Shown: positions 1-29,435 of the stretch, piece by piece
Layout: each line of letters begins with the position of its first letter
How positions within the stretch are numbered: position 1 is the first letter of the stretch
Assembly (NCBI GenBank): GCA_943735955.1
Contig: OX030965.1
Location: forward strand, 1,288,701 to 1,352,700
DNA: 64,000 nt
Source of the DNA: Piscicola geometra
Lineage: Eukaryota; Annelida; Clitellata; Hirudinida; Piscicolidae
Direction: 5' to 3'
Position numbers and translations under genes: made by a program
Notes under the pieces: model-generated
Databases searched by the model: none
What the model was told of the DNA's origin: nothing
What the model saw: the letters and a program-made list of their open reading frames with translations, nothing else

Positions 1-640
1 AGTCTTGTACCTACAATTTTCAAAGTAGTGTTCATTAACCCTAAAAGTGATCAATATATTATTAAGATACTATGAAAACTAATTATTGTAGTTTCAACTT
101 TAAAAGTAGAGATTAAAGCAATCAATGGATAATTATTAAATAATAATCTAAATACATAAAATTGTACAAATGTATTTATTTTCACCATGAAAATTTGTAT
201 GACCATCATCACAAAGTGGTTTGAATTTTCAGCTGACCAGATTATTTGAAAGCTTTGCCATTCTACTAAGAGCCTATTGAATACAATTTTAATTAGGAAA
301 ATTGTATTCTTATTTAAACAATAGACTACATTTTAGTCCGACAAGCTTGGGCAGCGATTTTGGGGTACGGACCCCGCACTTTTTGGTAGTTAAGGGGTCA
401 ATGGTTTGGACCCCCCAGGGTCTATGCTGAGTAGAACCCCCCAAGATTTGCAGCAGACCTCCGTCGCTGCCAACAAGTATCTAAAGTTTAGATTCTTAAC
501 TAGATTGATGTTGTTAGAGATATCTTGGGAAGGCACAAAATGTGAACAGCAATAAGTTTAAATGTTAGTCTGGTGAGGCCTGGCTGCTGCAAATAATCTT
601 ACAGACTGTAGTTGCGCCAATTCATTCAATTCACACCTGA
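1..640. other. AT-rich intron or upstream DNA, little recognisable
   Basis: Presumably intron upstream of PPP2R5 exon A. No exon seen. A GC-richer patch at 346-472 is listed separately as a possible MITE. Confidence 0.5.
346..472. mobile_element. Possible short MITE
   Basis: Begins cttgggcagcga and ends tcgctgcca, so the ends are inverted copies of GGCAGCGA. An acaag lies on each side (341-345 and 473-477). Interior is C/G-run rich. The repeat is short, so this is tentative. A similar ctgctgcaaatcttg string occurs near 59940. Confidence 0.3.
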
Positions 641-685
641 TGGTTCCAAAGTGTGATGTTCATGATGCCATGGTGTTTTTGTCAA

Positions 686-724
<39 letters not shown>

Positions 725-821
725 TAATTCTACTACTACTACTACTTTTACTACTACTACTACTTCTACTAATTCTACTACTACTACTACTTCTACTACT
801 ACTTCTTCTACTACTACTACC
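686..821 (+). repeat. (TAC)n microsatellite before PPP2R5 exon A
   Basis: Imperfect ACT/TAC/TTC triplets, stop-free in one frame (poly-Leu), which creates a spurious ORF reaching exon A. Confidence 0.9.
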
Positions 822-871
822 TATGTCAGATATTTTTTCCCAACAACATACACTCCACAATCACCACACAG

Positions 872-20837
<19,966 letters not shown>

Positions 20838-21160
20838 AACACTTGCCTGCCCCTCCCTCCCTAGAAACAACCCCTTCCTTCCTTCCTAGCAACCCCCACT
20901 TCCTCCCTCCCTAGCAACCCCCACTTCCTCCCTTCCTAGCAACAACCCCTCCCTCCCTCCCTAGCAACCCCCACTTCCCTACCTCCCTAGCAACCCCCAC
21001 TTCCCCCCTCCCTAGCAACAACCCCTCTTCCCTAGCATCCCTTCATCATTTAAGACTTTATTATTCATAGCTAGTCATCATTATAACATTGTTATCACAT
21101 CATTATTACCTTGTTATTGCATTATCATTATCACACAAATATTAAATTATTATAATTATA
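20838..21160 (+). other. Probable PPP2R5 3' UTR
   Basis: Contains about seven degenerate copies of a roughly 30-bp unit (cctccctagcaacccccact) at 20865-21040, then AT-rich DNA. An ATTAAA at 21141-21146 is a possible polyadenylation signal. The transcript end is not shown by sequence alone. Confidence 0.4.
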
Positions 21161-21271
21161 TTACTGTTACGACGTTGTTATATTTGATGCAGTATAGCAA
21201 CTGTGTATCATGTGTGCCTGAGGCACGAAGACGCATTCACAACAGTGCTAATCACGCCTAGTCTCTCACAG

Positions 21272-21535
21272 GCCTCCTTCCTTCCTTCCTTCCTTCCTTC
21301 CTTCCTTCCTTCCTTCCTTCCTTCCTTCCTTCCTTCCTTCCTTCCTTCCTTCCTTCCTTCTTTCCTTCCTTCCTTCCTTCCTTCCTTCCTTCCTTCCTTC
21401 CTTCCTTCCTTCCTTCCTTCCTTTCTTTCTTTCTTCCTTCCATCCTTCCTTCCTTCCATCCTTCTTTCCTTCCTTCCTTCCTTCCTTCCTTCCTTCCTTC
21501 CTTCCTTTCTTCCTTCCTTCCTTCCTTCATCCCTT
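21272..21535 (+). repeat. (CCTT)n microsatellite
   Basis: About 260 bp of TTCC units with a few tttc and catcc variants. Confidence 0.97.
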
Positions 21536-21659
21536 CCTCTTCCTCCTCTTCTTCTTCTTCCTCCTCCTCCTCTTCCTCCACTTCAGCATCATGAGGCTTG
21601 CTTATACAGACGAGTTATTATCGCCCCCTTAATCATGCTCCATTTTGCTTTTGCATCAG

Positions 21660-21850
21660 TTGATTCATCATCATCATCTCCTTCATCATCATCATTTCCT
21701 TCGTCATCATCATCTCCTTCATCATCTCCTTCATCATCATCATCTCCTTCATCATCATCATCTCCTTCATCATCATCATCTCCTTCATCATCATCATCTC
21801 CTTCATCATCATCATCTCCTTCATTATCATCTCCTTCATCATAATCTCCT
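21660..21850 (+). repeat. TCATCATCATC/TCCTTC minisatellite, 18-bp
   Basis: Unit tcatcatcatctccttca, about ten copies. Confidence 0.9.
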
Positions 21851-22892
21851 TCACAATTGTCTGCAACTTCAAGCTTTTGTCTTCCATTAAACTTTTTTTC
21901 CATCACTCTCTCCACATCTTTCTCTCTCCATCACTCTTTCTCAGAACCACTCTCTCCACACAATCTATCTCAACATCGACCTCTCAAATGACTTGATTTC
22001 AAAGTATGTTCGAACGAGTTTGCAGTTGATTGCCCGCACTGCATGCTTTACACTGATGATGCATGTGGGCAAGTATTCACTCACAATGCAGCACTGCAGC
22101 CTCACCAAGCAGCAGTTGCTTTTCATTTTTGTTGGAATGCTGCTCTGTGCGGCACTGTTTACCACTCCAGTTATCAATCCTCACTGCTTTCTCTCCTTCG
22201 ACTCAGCATCATTTTGCTGCAGTCTTGGTCGACACGCCCGAGAGGGACACTGCCTTGAGTGCTGGAGAGCAAGCAGCCTCGTTTGATTCAGTGTGAGCAA
22301 GTCTTAGTTGTCGTTCATGTTTGTCTGTTTGCTTTTAATGATATCATTCTCATCAATCTTACTTGTCTTCTTCGTGTCTGATATCACAAGTGCTGCTGCT
22401 TGTGCTCTGGCGCGTGTGCATGCATACGATGGTGGCATCAGCTGCCTCCTTGCTGCACTTGCGTGGCAGGAGGCGTGGTGCCAGCATCTCCTCATTCATC
22501 CACTCAACGCTTCCTTCGTCATATTATTCGTCTTCTTTTATTTGGCAACTTGCCTCATGCATGCAGCTTGATGTGCAATTCATGAGAGGTCTCGAAAGCT
22601 CTCGAGGCACTTTTATATTAAATTCATTCTTCTAATGAAATCTTGATTTTAAATTCTATCAAATAACAAATTGGAAAACGACTTTGAAGTCGTTGAATTG
22701 GCTTTGCGACGATTTGGCCGCAAACAGTGATGTTCTTTGTTGACGATTAGAAATAAATTGAAAAAAATTGTTTTATCGAGTTATAGTATTGAAATAAACG
22801 ATAAAGTAGAGAGCAGAAACAGTAAGCGAGGACTCTTGCGATCTCTCGGGGGCTTCTGGTCCGGTGGCTTGGATGAAGAGCCTCCTCTCCAG
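21851..22892. other. Spacer with no confident gene
   Basis: No spliced gene found. 22800-22892 (KRGLLRSLGGFWSGGLDEE) is the only mildly protein-like stretch and ends exactly at the target site of the composite element at 22893. Confidence 0.4.
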
Positions 22893-23112
22893 CAGTGTTA
22901 TTTTCGTTTCAGAAAATAATTTTAGTTTTTATTTCAGTTTCGTTTTGGAATTAATTATATTTTTTATTTTCGTTTTCGTTTTGGAAATAATTAAAGTTTT
23001 TATTTTCGTTTTGAAAATAATTAAAGTTTTTATTTTCGTTTAAGTTTTGAAAATAATTAAAGTTTTTATTTTCGTTTCAGTTTTGAAAATATATTAATTT
23101 ACAACTTTGAAC

Positions 23113-24362
23113 CAGTGTTGTTCCAGTTAACTGTAACTGTAACTGAAATGGTAAATTAACTGAAAAATATGATTCAGTTAACTGTAACTTTAATTCAATG
23201 CATAACTGTAACTGAAATAGAAACTGAAAAACAAGAATACTAACTGAATTGTAACTAAATAATCTCTACTTAAAAAATGGGAAGCGCTACAAGATAAAAC
23301 ATTGGCGAATGCACGTTTTTGAGCAATACTATGATAAATTTATTTTATTCTTCGAGTCCGATTATATTAATTTAGTTACTTTTTTTTTGAACAGTTGAGT
23401 TATACAAATTTTTATGAAATGTTTAAGGTTAATTGCGGCAAAAAACAAGAAAATGCCGTATGGGCCTATTTTATTTACGAAGCTTCATGCGACAAAAGCG
23501 AATGTCAGGTTTCAGAAGAGGATGATAATGATAAAGAGAAAGTTACCAGGCAACACACTGTAGTTGATAATTATTAACGTATTTTCATTTTCTAATATTA
23601 TTTACCAAGTTATGAGCATAATTTATAAGCCATTTAAATAATTTCAATTAAACAGTCGTAAATATATGCAATTTCTATCATTTAGGTTCAGAGAAAATGA
23701 TTTCTTTGATAAAAGATTATAAGAACAATGTAGAAGATCGAATTCGTAAAGATCTACAAACTGGACATCACGTTGTCATTAGCATGGATTGCTGGACTAA
23801 GAAGGGTCTTACACTTCCATGTCTCGAGATCTCAGCATCCTTTTGTAATCCTTCAATGCGTCGTGCAATTCAGGTCCTGCTAAATGTTCATTCTGTTTCT
23901 CACCCACATACAAGAGAAATGTTAGCACTTAAATTATTTAGTACCCTAGATTATTGGCTTCTTTTGCGCAAGACATTGTTTCAGCTCCCGCTTCACAAGC
24001 GTATGTGGAAAGGGTGTTTTAAGTGTGCGGAGACCTAACTGCATGGAAAAAAATCGCTTCAGCAAAAATCTAGAATTGAAGATATTTATGAAAATGAACA
24101 GCATATATTATGAATAATATATTTATATATCTTTTAAATAATTTGACTTTTAAACATTAATTTGGGCTGTATTATAAATAAAAATTCTTTTTTTTTTCAT
24201 CTTGATTAACTGTAACTGTAACTAACAAAAATAACTGAAACTGAAATAGTAACTGAAAAATTAAATTTTGTATAACTGTAACATAAATAGTAACTGAAAA
24301 ATTAAATTTTTCATAACTGTAACTTTAACTTGAACTGAAAAATCCGAACTGGAAAATCACTG
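23113..24362 (+). mobile_element. hAT element with perfect 8-bp TSD (ctttgaac)
   Basis: Ends cagtgttgttccagtt and aactggaaaatcactg are inverted repeats. ctttgaac occurs at 23105-23112 and 24363-24370. Both ends hold multiple taactgtaactgaaatagta motifs. Interior encodes transposase remnants: a BED-like start near 23417 (WAYFIYEASCDKSECQV), 23697-24038 (HHVVISMDCWTKKG, VHSVSHPHTREMLA) and a dimerisation end (SAPASQAYVERVF, stop, VCGDLTAW) near 23970. Internally deleted and non-autonomous. Confidence 0.87.
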
Positions 24363-24748
24363 CTTTGAACACTATTTTTTTATATCTAAAAAAAATTAAT
24401 TGATCATAAAATGAAACAGTAAAATAGAACTGTATATTAACAACAAATGATTTTTTTAAATTATCAGTCAATTGAAATATTATAAGAATTGAGTACGTAA
24501 ATTATTAAATAATAAAATTTTTTAAATATAATAACAAATTTATGATTAAAATAAGTGATAATTTAATTGACGAAGCGAAGCGGTAACGACTCTTCTACAC
24601 ATGACTGTGTTTATGAAGAAGTGCCAGGGCCTCAAATCGAGCACCAGGGCACAGCTTGCAAGCACCCACTTGCTACCTACTTCACAAGCAGATGAGCTCT
24701 GCAGATGAAGGACAGAACGAATCTTCTACACATGACTGTGTTTATGTC

Positions 24749-24883
24749 TATTATCTTGTAACGTATCGTTTTGAAATATGGAAGAGAGAGAGCGTTTATT
24801 AGTCCAAAGGCTCCTTATATACAGTACGAGACAAAGGGGACTAAGGAGTGGCCGTGTGCACATAGCGTACACGGCACGCTACA
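24749..24883 (-). repeat. Gypsy-like element, 3' LTR
   Basis: 135 bp matching 27469-27603 with three mismatches by eye (about 98 percent). The polypurine tract ggcgaggggactat lies at its inner edge, read on the minus strand. Confidence 0.88.
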
Positions 24884-24998
24884 ATAGTCCCCTCGCCGAT
24901 GGCGGAGCCAATGAGTAGTAAAAATTATTATTAAATTATAAACGAAAATGACTAAGAATGGAAATAAGTCCTACAGCAGAAAAAATAATAATAATATT

Positions 24999-25330
24999 TC
25001 ATTCTGCAAAGCTAAATCGACGCTGTAATGTTTTATTCGACTGTGGGTGCTCACAATATGAATCGTTTGGCTGCGTAATAATATTACAATTTGTTAATGG
25101 CTTAGGACGAACTGTATATTTCTTAATGTGAGCCAATTTAATACGATCACGCGTTACAGTAGCAACTTCGTCATTGGACATCATAATTTTTACAATTTTG
25201 TCATTAAAATCTATAACTTCATAAGGACCTTGATAAGGCGATTCGAGTGGGCGACGCACACGGTCAACTCGAACAAACACAAAATCGCCCTTATTTAAAA
25301 TAATACCATGTAATAATCGATCAGGTTTAT
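24999..25330 (-). pseudogene. Integrase C-terminal (GPY/F) remnant
   Basis: Reads NKGDFVFVRVDRVRRP, SPYQGPYEVIDFNDKIV, then a polar tail. The GPY-type motif and basic region fit the C-terminus of Gypsy integrases. Directly joined to the RT fragment by the internal deletion. Confidence 0.75.
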
Positions 25331-25338
25331 GATGAGCT

Positions 25339-26559
25339 CTATAGATTATGAAGAAAAATCAATGTCCGACATACAATTGGCAATTGGTAATTATTAATTG
25401 ATTCCATGTTATTTGCTAGGGACACAATACCGTCGGGGCTAATAGAATACCCAAGAAAATCGACCTTAGATACAGCAAAAACGCACTTTTCTGAGGCTAC
25501 ATGCAATTTGTTTTCACACCAACGATTCATTAGAGTTTCCAAATGCATTTTATGCTCATCTAAATTCGTAGAAGCTATTAGAATATCGTCAATGTACACA
25601 AAAACATATGGCAAATCGCGAAAGATAGAATCCATGAAACGCTGGAAGGTTTGCGGTGCATTGCAAAGCCCGAATGGCATACGCGTGAATTCGAATAAAC
25701 CAAGTAGTGTAATGATTACGGTTTTCTTAGCATCTTCAGGGGCCATGGGTATGTGGAAATACGCTTTCACAACATCAAGCTTGCTGTAGATGTTTTTGCC
25801 ATGAAAACGAATACAAGAGTTAATGTGCGGCAATGGGTAGCGATCCTTTTTGGTGATGGAGTTCAACTGAGGGAAATCACCGCAAGGTCGCCACGACTGG
25901 CCATCTTTTTTCAAAACTAAATGTAGCGGAGATGCCCAATCGCTTTTAGAGGGGCGCACAATACCGGCTGCTAACATAAAATCAAATTCTTTCTTCGCAA
26001 TATCAAACTTATTTGGGGGAAGCTGACGCGCGCGTGAAAAAACATGGCGTGCAGTACCTGTATCAATGGTATGCTGTGTAGAAATTGGATCAACAGAAAT
26101 AGAATAGTCTATTTGTTGAGGCATAAAAACTTTAGGGTATCTTTCAAATGACAGGGAAATGAAATCCGGTAGGTTTTCTGGGAACTTAACGCTACATGCA
26201 GTGTAATTTGGTACAAGTTTCGAAGTACATGACGCTTTAAAACCTGTGTTGTTGTCGAAAATTGTACGTTCAAAACAGTTTATGTTAATGTGAAATTTCG
26301 ATAAAAAATCAACACCAATAATTGGCTTTGAAACGTCAGCCACGACAAAAACCCAAACAAATGATCTGCGTAATGATTTATTATTTATTTTTAAATGTAC
26401 TGCTATAGAACGACCATCAGCAGCTTTTAAATGAATATAAGATGGTGATAATAAACATGAAAGTGATTTTGAAATTGACAATGGGATTATAGATATTGAT
26501 GAACCTGCATCAATTAAAAAATCTACAAAAAATTTCGCAACCCTGAAAGTGGACAACAA
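25339..26559 (-). pseudogene. pol: Gypsy pol: aspartic protease plus reverse transcriptase
   Basis: Protease motif FLIDAGSSISIIP near residue 15 has Ala where DTG or DSG is expected, which probably abolishes catalysis. RT follows: LVLKKDGQSWRPCGDFPQLN, YPLPHINS, SKLDVVKAYFHIPM, MPFGLCNAPQTFQRFMD, then YIDDILIAS. It ends abruptly after the RT thumb-like region (CVFAVSKVDFLGY) because of the internal deletion. Its frame differs from gag. Confidence 0.85.
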
Positions 26560-26597
26560 TTGAGGAGCGTTACCAGATGCCGCAGATGCTGGCGCGC

Positions 26598-27341
26598 CTA
26601 GTTGTTTAAAGACTGCTCTGAATTATTTCGCGACCTCACTGGGGTTGAATCACGCGACTGGAGTGTTTTACAACCATATTTGTTGGACCATTGACACCAA
26701 TGGCGACACGTGCGCGCTTTAATGCCATAGAATATATGGTTTCTGCAAACCATGGGCCGCTGATTTTCAGCATATGGAGTTAATGTTTTTGTTATTGTTG
26801 CTTCTCTTTTTTTTGTTGACGCTCGATTGTTTAAATTTGATTCGCTGACGAAAGAAGTTGACTGGCTCTTTAGCAGAGGCAGTAGTTTGTCGGCGAGTCT
26901 TCCGAGGTCGTCCAGTCCCAATGCCTTTTGTGATGCGATGACGGGAGCGAGACTGGGCGGGAGAGCTTGTTGGAACCGGTGGCGGACCAATTCTTCTCCC
27001 ACACCGAGCTTTTTTGCCACTTTCGTCATTTGGAAGAGGAAATGGGATGGTTTGCCGATGAGGGGTGTTTCCTGGAGAAAAGATTCGAATAGTTCACCTT
27101 TGCTCATCTCGTGGAAACTCTTGACAGCGTCCTTTAGCATCTCATAGTCGCCAGCATGAAGTAATGTTTCGTCCAGGCTGGTCACCGTCTCAATTGGCAA
27201 GTTTGCCAATGCGTGGTAGAACTTCGTGGTAGAAGTCGAGATACCCGCTATGTTGAATTGGGCTTCGAGTATCACAAACCACGTGGCAGGATTTGTTGTT
27301 ATAAATGGCGGTGCTTTCACAGATACTGCAGCGCTTGCCAT
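26598..27341 (-). pseudogene. gag: Gypsy gag
   Basis: About 247 residues: LEAQFNIAGISTSTTKFYHAL near the N-terminus (capsid-like), PSHFLFQMTKVAKKLG, RHRFQQALPPSLAPVIAS, then a basic tail and a single C-x2-H-x3-G, C-x3-C knuckle-like motif (CRNHIFYGIKARTCRHWC). Typical of invertebrate Gypsy/mag-like gag (family knowledge). Confidence 0.78.
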
Positions 27342-27461
27342 GTTGTTGTTCTTTTTATGCGGTTGAACTGTGGCAGTCTCTGTATCTTCTCCAAAAATGA
27401 GATGTTGTTGTTGGAAATGTTGTTGGAGAGTACACGAGGTTGAAACGTCGGGGTCACCAAT

Positions 27462-27603
27462 TGTAACGTATTATCTTGTAACGTATCGTTTTGAAATATG
27501 GAAGAGAGAGAGCGTCTATTAGTCCAAAGGCTCCTTATATACAGTACGAGACAAAGGGGTCTAAGGAGTGGCCGTGTGTACATAGCGTACACGGCACGCT
27601 ACA
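27462..27603 (-). repeat. Gypsy-like element, 5' LTR
   Basis: Read on the minus strand it runs from tgtagcgtgccgtg to cgttaca, giving TG...CA borders, followed by the primer-binding-like ttggtgacccc. Confidence 0.85.
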
Positions 27604-27605
27604 AT

Positions 27606-28205
27606 CTATTGAAAACTGGTCTAGTTCAATGTTTTAAAAATTGAATCTACTAAAATTTGAACCTATATTTTTTTATAAAAATGCTAAACTAATTAATGAT
27701 CCATGTAATTTTTCCTCTCATACTATTGTTCCATCTAATCATAGTCGTAGCTTAGGATTTATTTCTGACTCAAAACTAATAGGCGTACTTTTTTTTTTGT
27801 CTATACTATTCACAGCCTGACAGACGCATGCCATGTTACAATGGTTCTGAGAACCATGGTTCTTATGCGCCAAGGCGACACTCCACACGACGTACACATC
27901 TTTCAATGCATACGTCGCAAACACCGCATCATATACACTAGGTATATGATAGTTCACGGTTGCTTCCAAGGATTCGAACTGGCAACCTTTAAGTTGCAAG
28001 TCCGACGTCTACCAACTAAGCCATCCCCGCTCCCCATATATGCAGGTCCATATATTTGGAACTCATTACCTCCTTATTTAACTACTTCTAAATCATTATT
28101 TACTTTTCGTGAGGATCTGAAGACATATCTGTTTAACAAATTTATATACGAGCGCTCTTGAATTTGAGGAAAGAGCGCTATAGAAATTGATTTGATTGAT
28201 TGATT
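27606..28205 (+). mobile_element. CR1/Jockey-type LINE 3' fragment, split by a SINE
   Basis: Coding before the SINE (FFYKNAKLINDPCNFSSHT, GFISDSKLIGV) and after it (GPYIWNSLPPYLTTSKSLF, LKTYLFNKFIYERS stop) is one LINE C-terminus. The 3' end is gagcgctatagaaattgatt with (GATT)n. The same tail appears in reverse at 49588-49650. Confidence 0.75.
27790..28035 (-). mobile_element. tRNA-derived SINE (family S1, copy 1)
   Basis: On the minus strand: ggggagcggggatggcttag head (A box), gccagttcgaatcc B box, a conserved core with tatcatatacctagtgtata, and a terminal A-run. Copies at 48967-49213 and 59668-59911 share the full core. The tRNA-like fold is degenerate, so it is not annotated as a tRNA gene. 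Confidence 0.85.
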
Positions 28206-28737
28206 GAATAAAATAACGTTTTATAAATGGCGCTACTTTCAAAAAGCCCAAAGATAATGTTTATAACATAGACATATATTTTTTTATATAAACTATAAAT
28301 TTACATATTATGGCATACTTTGAAATTTATTTATTTTTCGTTTTGAAAATAATTATAGTTTTTATTTCAGTTTTGTTTTAGAAATAATTATAGTTTTTAT
28401 TTTCGTTTTCGTTTTGAAAATAAATTTAGTTTTTATTTTCGTTTTCGTGGAACGATTATTCAGAATTGTCGTTTTAGTTTTCGTTTTCGTTACGAAAATA
28501 ACACTGCTTTCCAGTCGCAGTGAACTACGACAGAAAACCACGGAAAATCAGAAGCTCTCAGTTTGCCTGAAAGTCTGACTGGAGCGCATCTGTGAAAATG
28601 TTCGAAAGCCCAAACTTACATTCACTAGCCATTGTCAATTCTACGAGTCTGAGACCAAGGATGTCATACAGACAACAAATCTCGGCATACATCGACCCAG
28701 GGCAGCCAACGATTAAAGCCATCCAGCTCAAATCTAT

Positions 28738-29023
28738 GAACAAAATTTTTTGATTCATTTTGTCGTGCCGCGGAAAAAGAGGTCCCCTGGGCCCCTTATC
28801 TGCGCCCGCTTGATGATGATGATGATTATAATAATGCTGACGGGCATGGAGATGAAGAATCTGACATGAAAATGAGCTGGGCAGCAGTTCGCAAAAAAAT
28901 ATTCAAGACCGAAAGACATGCAAAAGTCGATTGTGAAATTCTCCAAAAGACTTGGGGAAGGTTTTTGGAAAGGCGGAACTGCACGGAGTGGACACAGTTT
29001 GAGAGAGACCCGCGAGAGCAATA
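28738..29023 (+). other. Protein-like open segment without Met start
   Basis: About 95 codons open: FFDSFCRAAEKEVPWAPYL, a (GAT)n-coded Asp run, then SWAAVRKKIFKTERHAKV and LQKTWGRFLERRNCTEW. It runs into the SINE tail near 29020. It could be an exon or gene fragment cut by the SINE. Not recognised. Confidence 0.3.
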
Positions 29024-29115
29024 ATAATAATAATGACGAGCATTATTATAGTGGCGTATAACCCGAAAGGGCTTCCAGGCCATTCATGCTGCATATTTTC
29101 ATTTGCGCCTTTGTT
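29005..29115 (-). mobile_element. SINE 3' half (same tail as 6222-6400)
   Basis: Reverse complement reads caaatgaaaatatgcagcat, tggcctggaagccctttcgg, gttatacgcc and an ATT tail. Confidence 0.8.
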
Positions 29116-29322
29116 ATATAACCTCAAGAACAACTAAGCAACCATCTTTCCCTTTTGCTTTTATTTAAATAAAATATTTCAAAGAATGATAAAAATAATT
29201 TTCTAAGTTTCATTATAAAATACTGCATTTTCAATTGATTAATGAAGAAAATAGTTTAATTTGAATTAATTTCAAAATAAATCAATATTTTTTATTTCAA
29301 ACTATAATACTAAAACCAAAAT

Positions 29323-29435
29323 TTATTTATCTGATTCTATAGGGCCATAGTCGTACTTTCTTAACTTTGGTTTGTATTTCATAAAAAAGAAGAATACAAT
29401 TAATATTGCAACTACAAGGAGTCCCAGTAGAAAAG
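29323..29435 (-). CDS. Exon 4, transmembrane helix and cytoplasmic tail
   Basis: Acceptor tctccacag, phase 1 start, stop TAA at 29323-29325. A run of about 17 hydrophobic residues is followed by MKYKPKLRKYDY. Confidence 0.7.

Larger units (their letters stand above)
24749..27603 (-). mobile_element. Gypsy-type LTR retrotransposon, internally deleted
   Basis: Two near-identical short LTRs flank a minus-strand gag-pol. After the 5' LTR comes a primer-binding-like ttggtgaccccgacg. The order is gag, protease, RT, then a fragment of integrase C-terminus. RNase H and the integrase core are missing, with the junction near 25330-25390. No clear target duplication was found. High LTR similarity suggests a recent insertion. 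Confidence 0.88.
22893..28506. mobile_element. Composite DNA element with CAGTGTTATTTTCGT ends
   Basis: Left end cagtgttattttcgtttc; right end gttacgaaaataacactg. Flanks are ctctccag (22885-22892) and ctttccag (28507-28514), an 8-bp duplication with one mismatch. Both ends carry several copies of an AAAACGAAAATAAAAACTATAATTATTT subterminal unit. Original interior is 22893-23112, 24363-24588 and 28206-28506; the rest is later insertions. Another copy of the right end, with its flank, lies inverted at 33187. Confidence 0.7.

Noticed and set aside
21203..21844. Ser/Pro-Phe-rich ORF
   Set aside because: (CCTT)n and TCATCA repeats.
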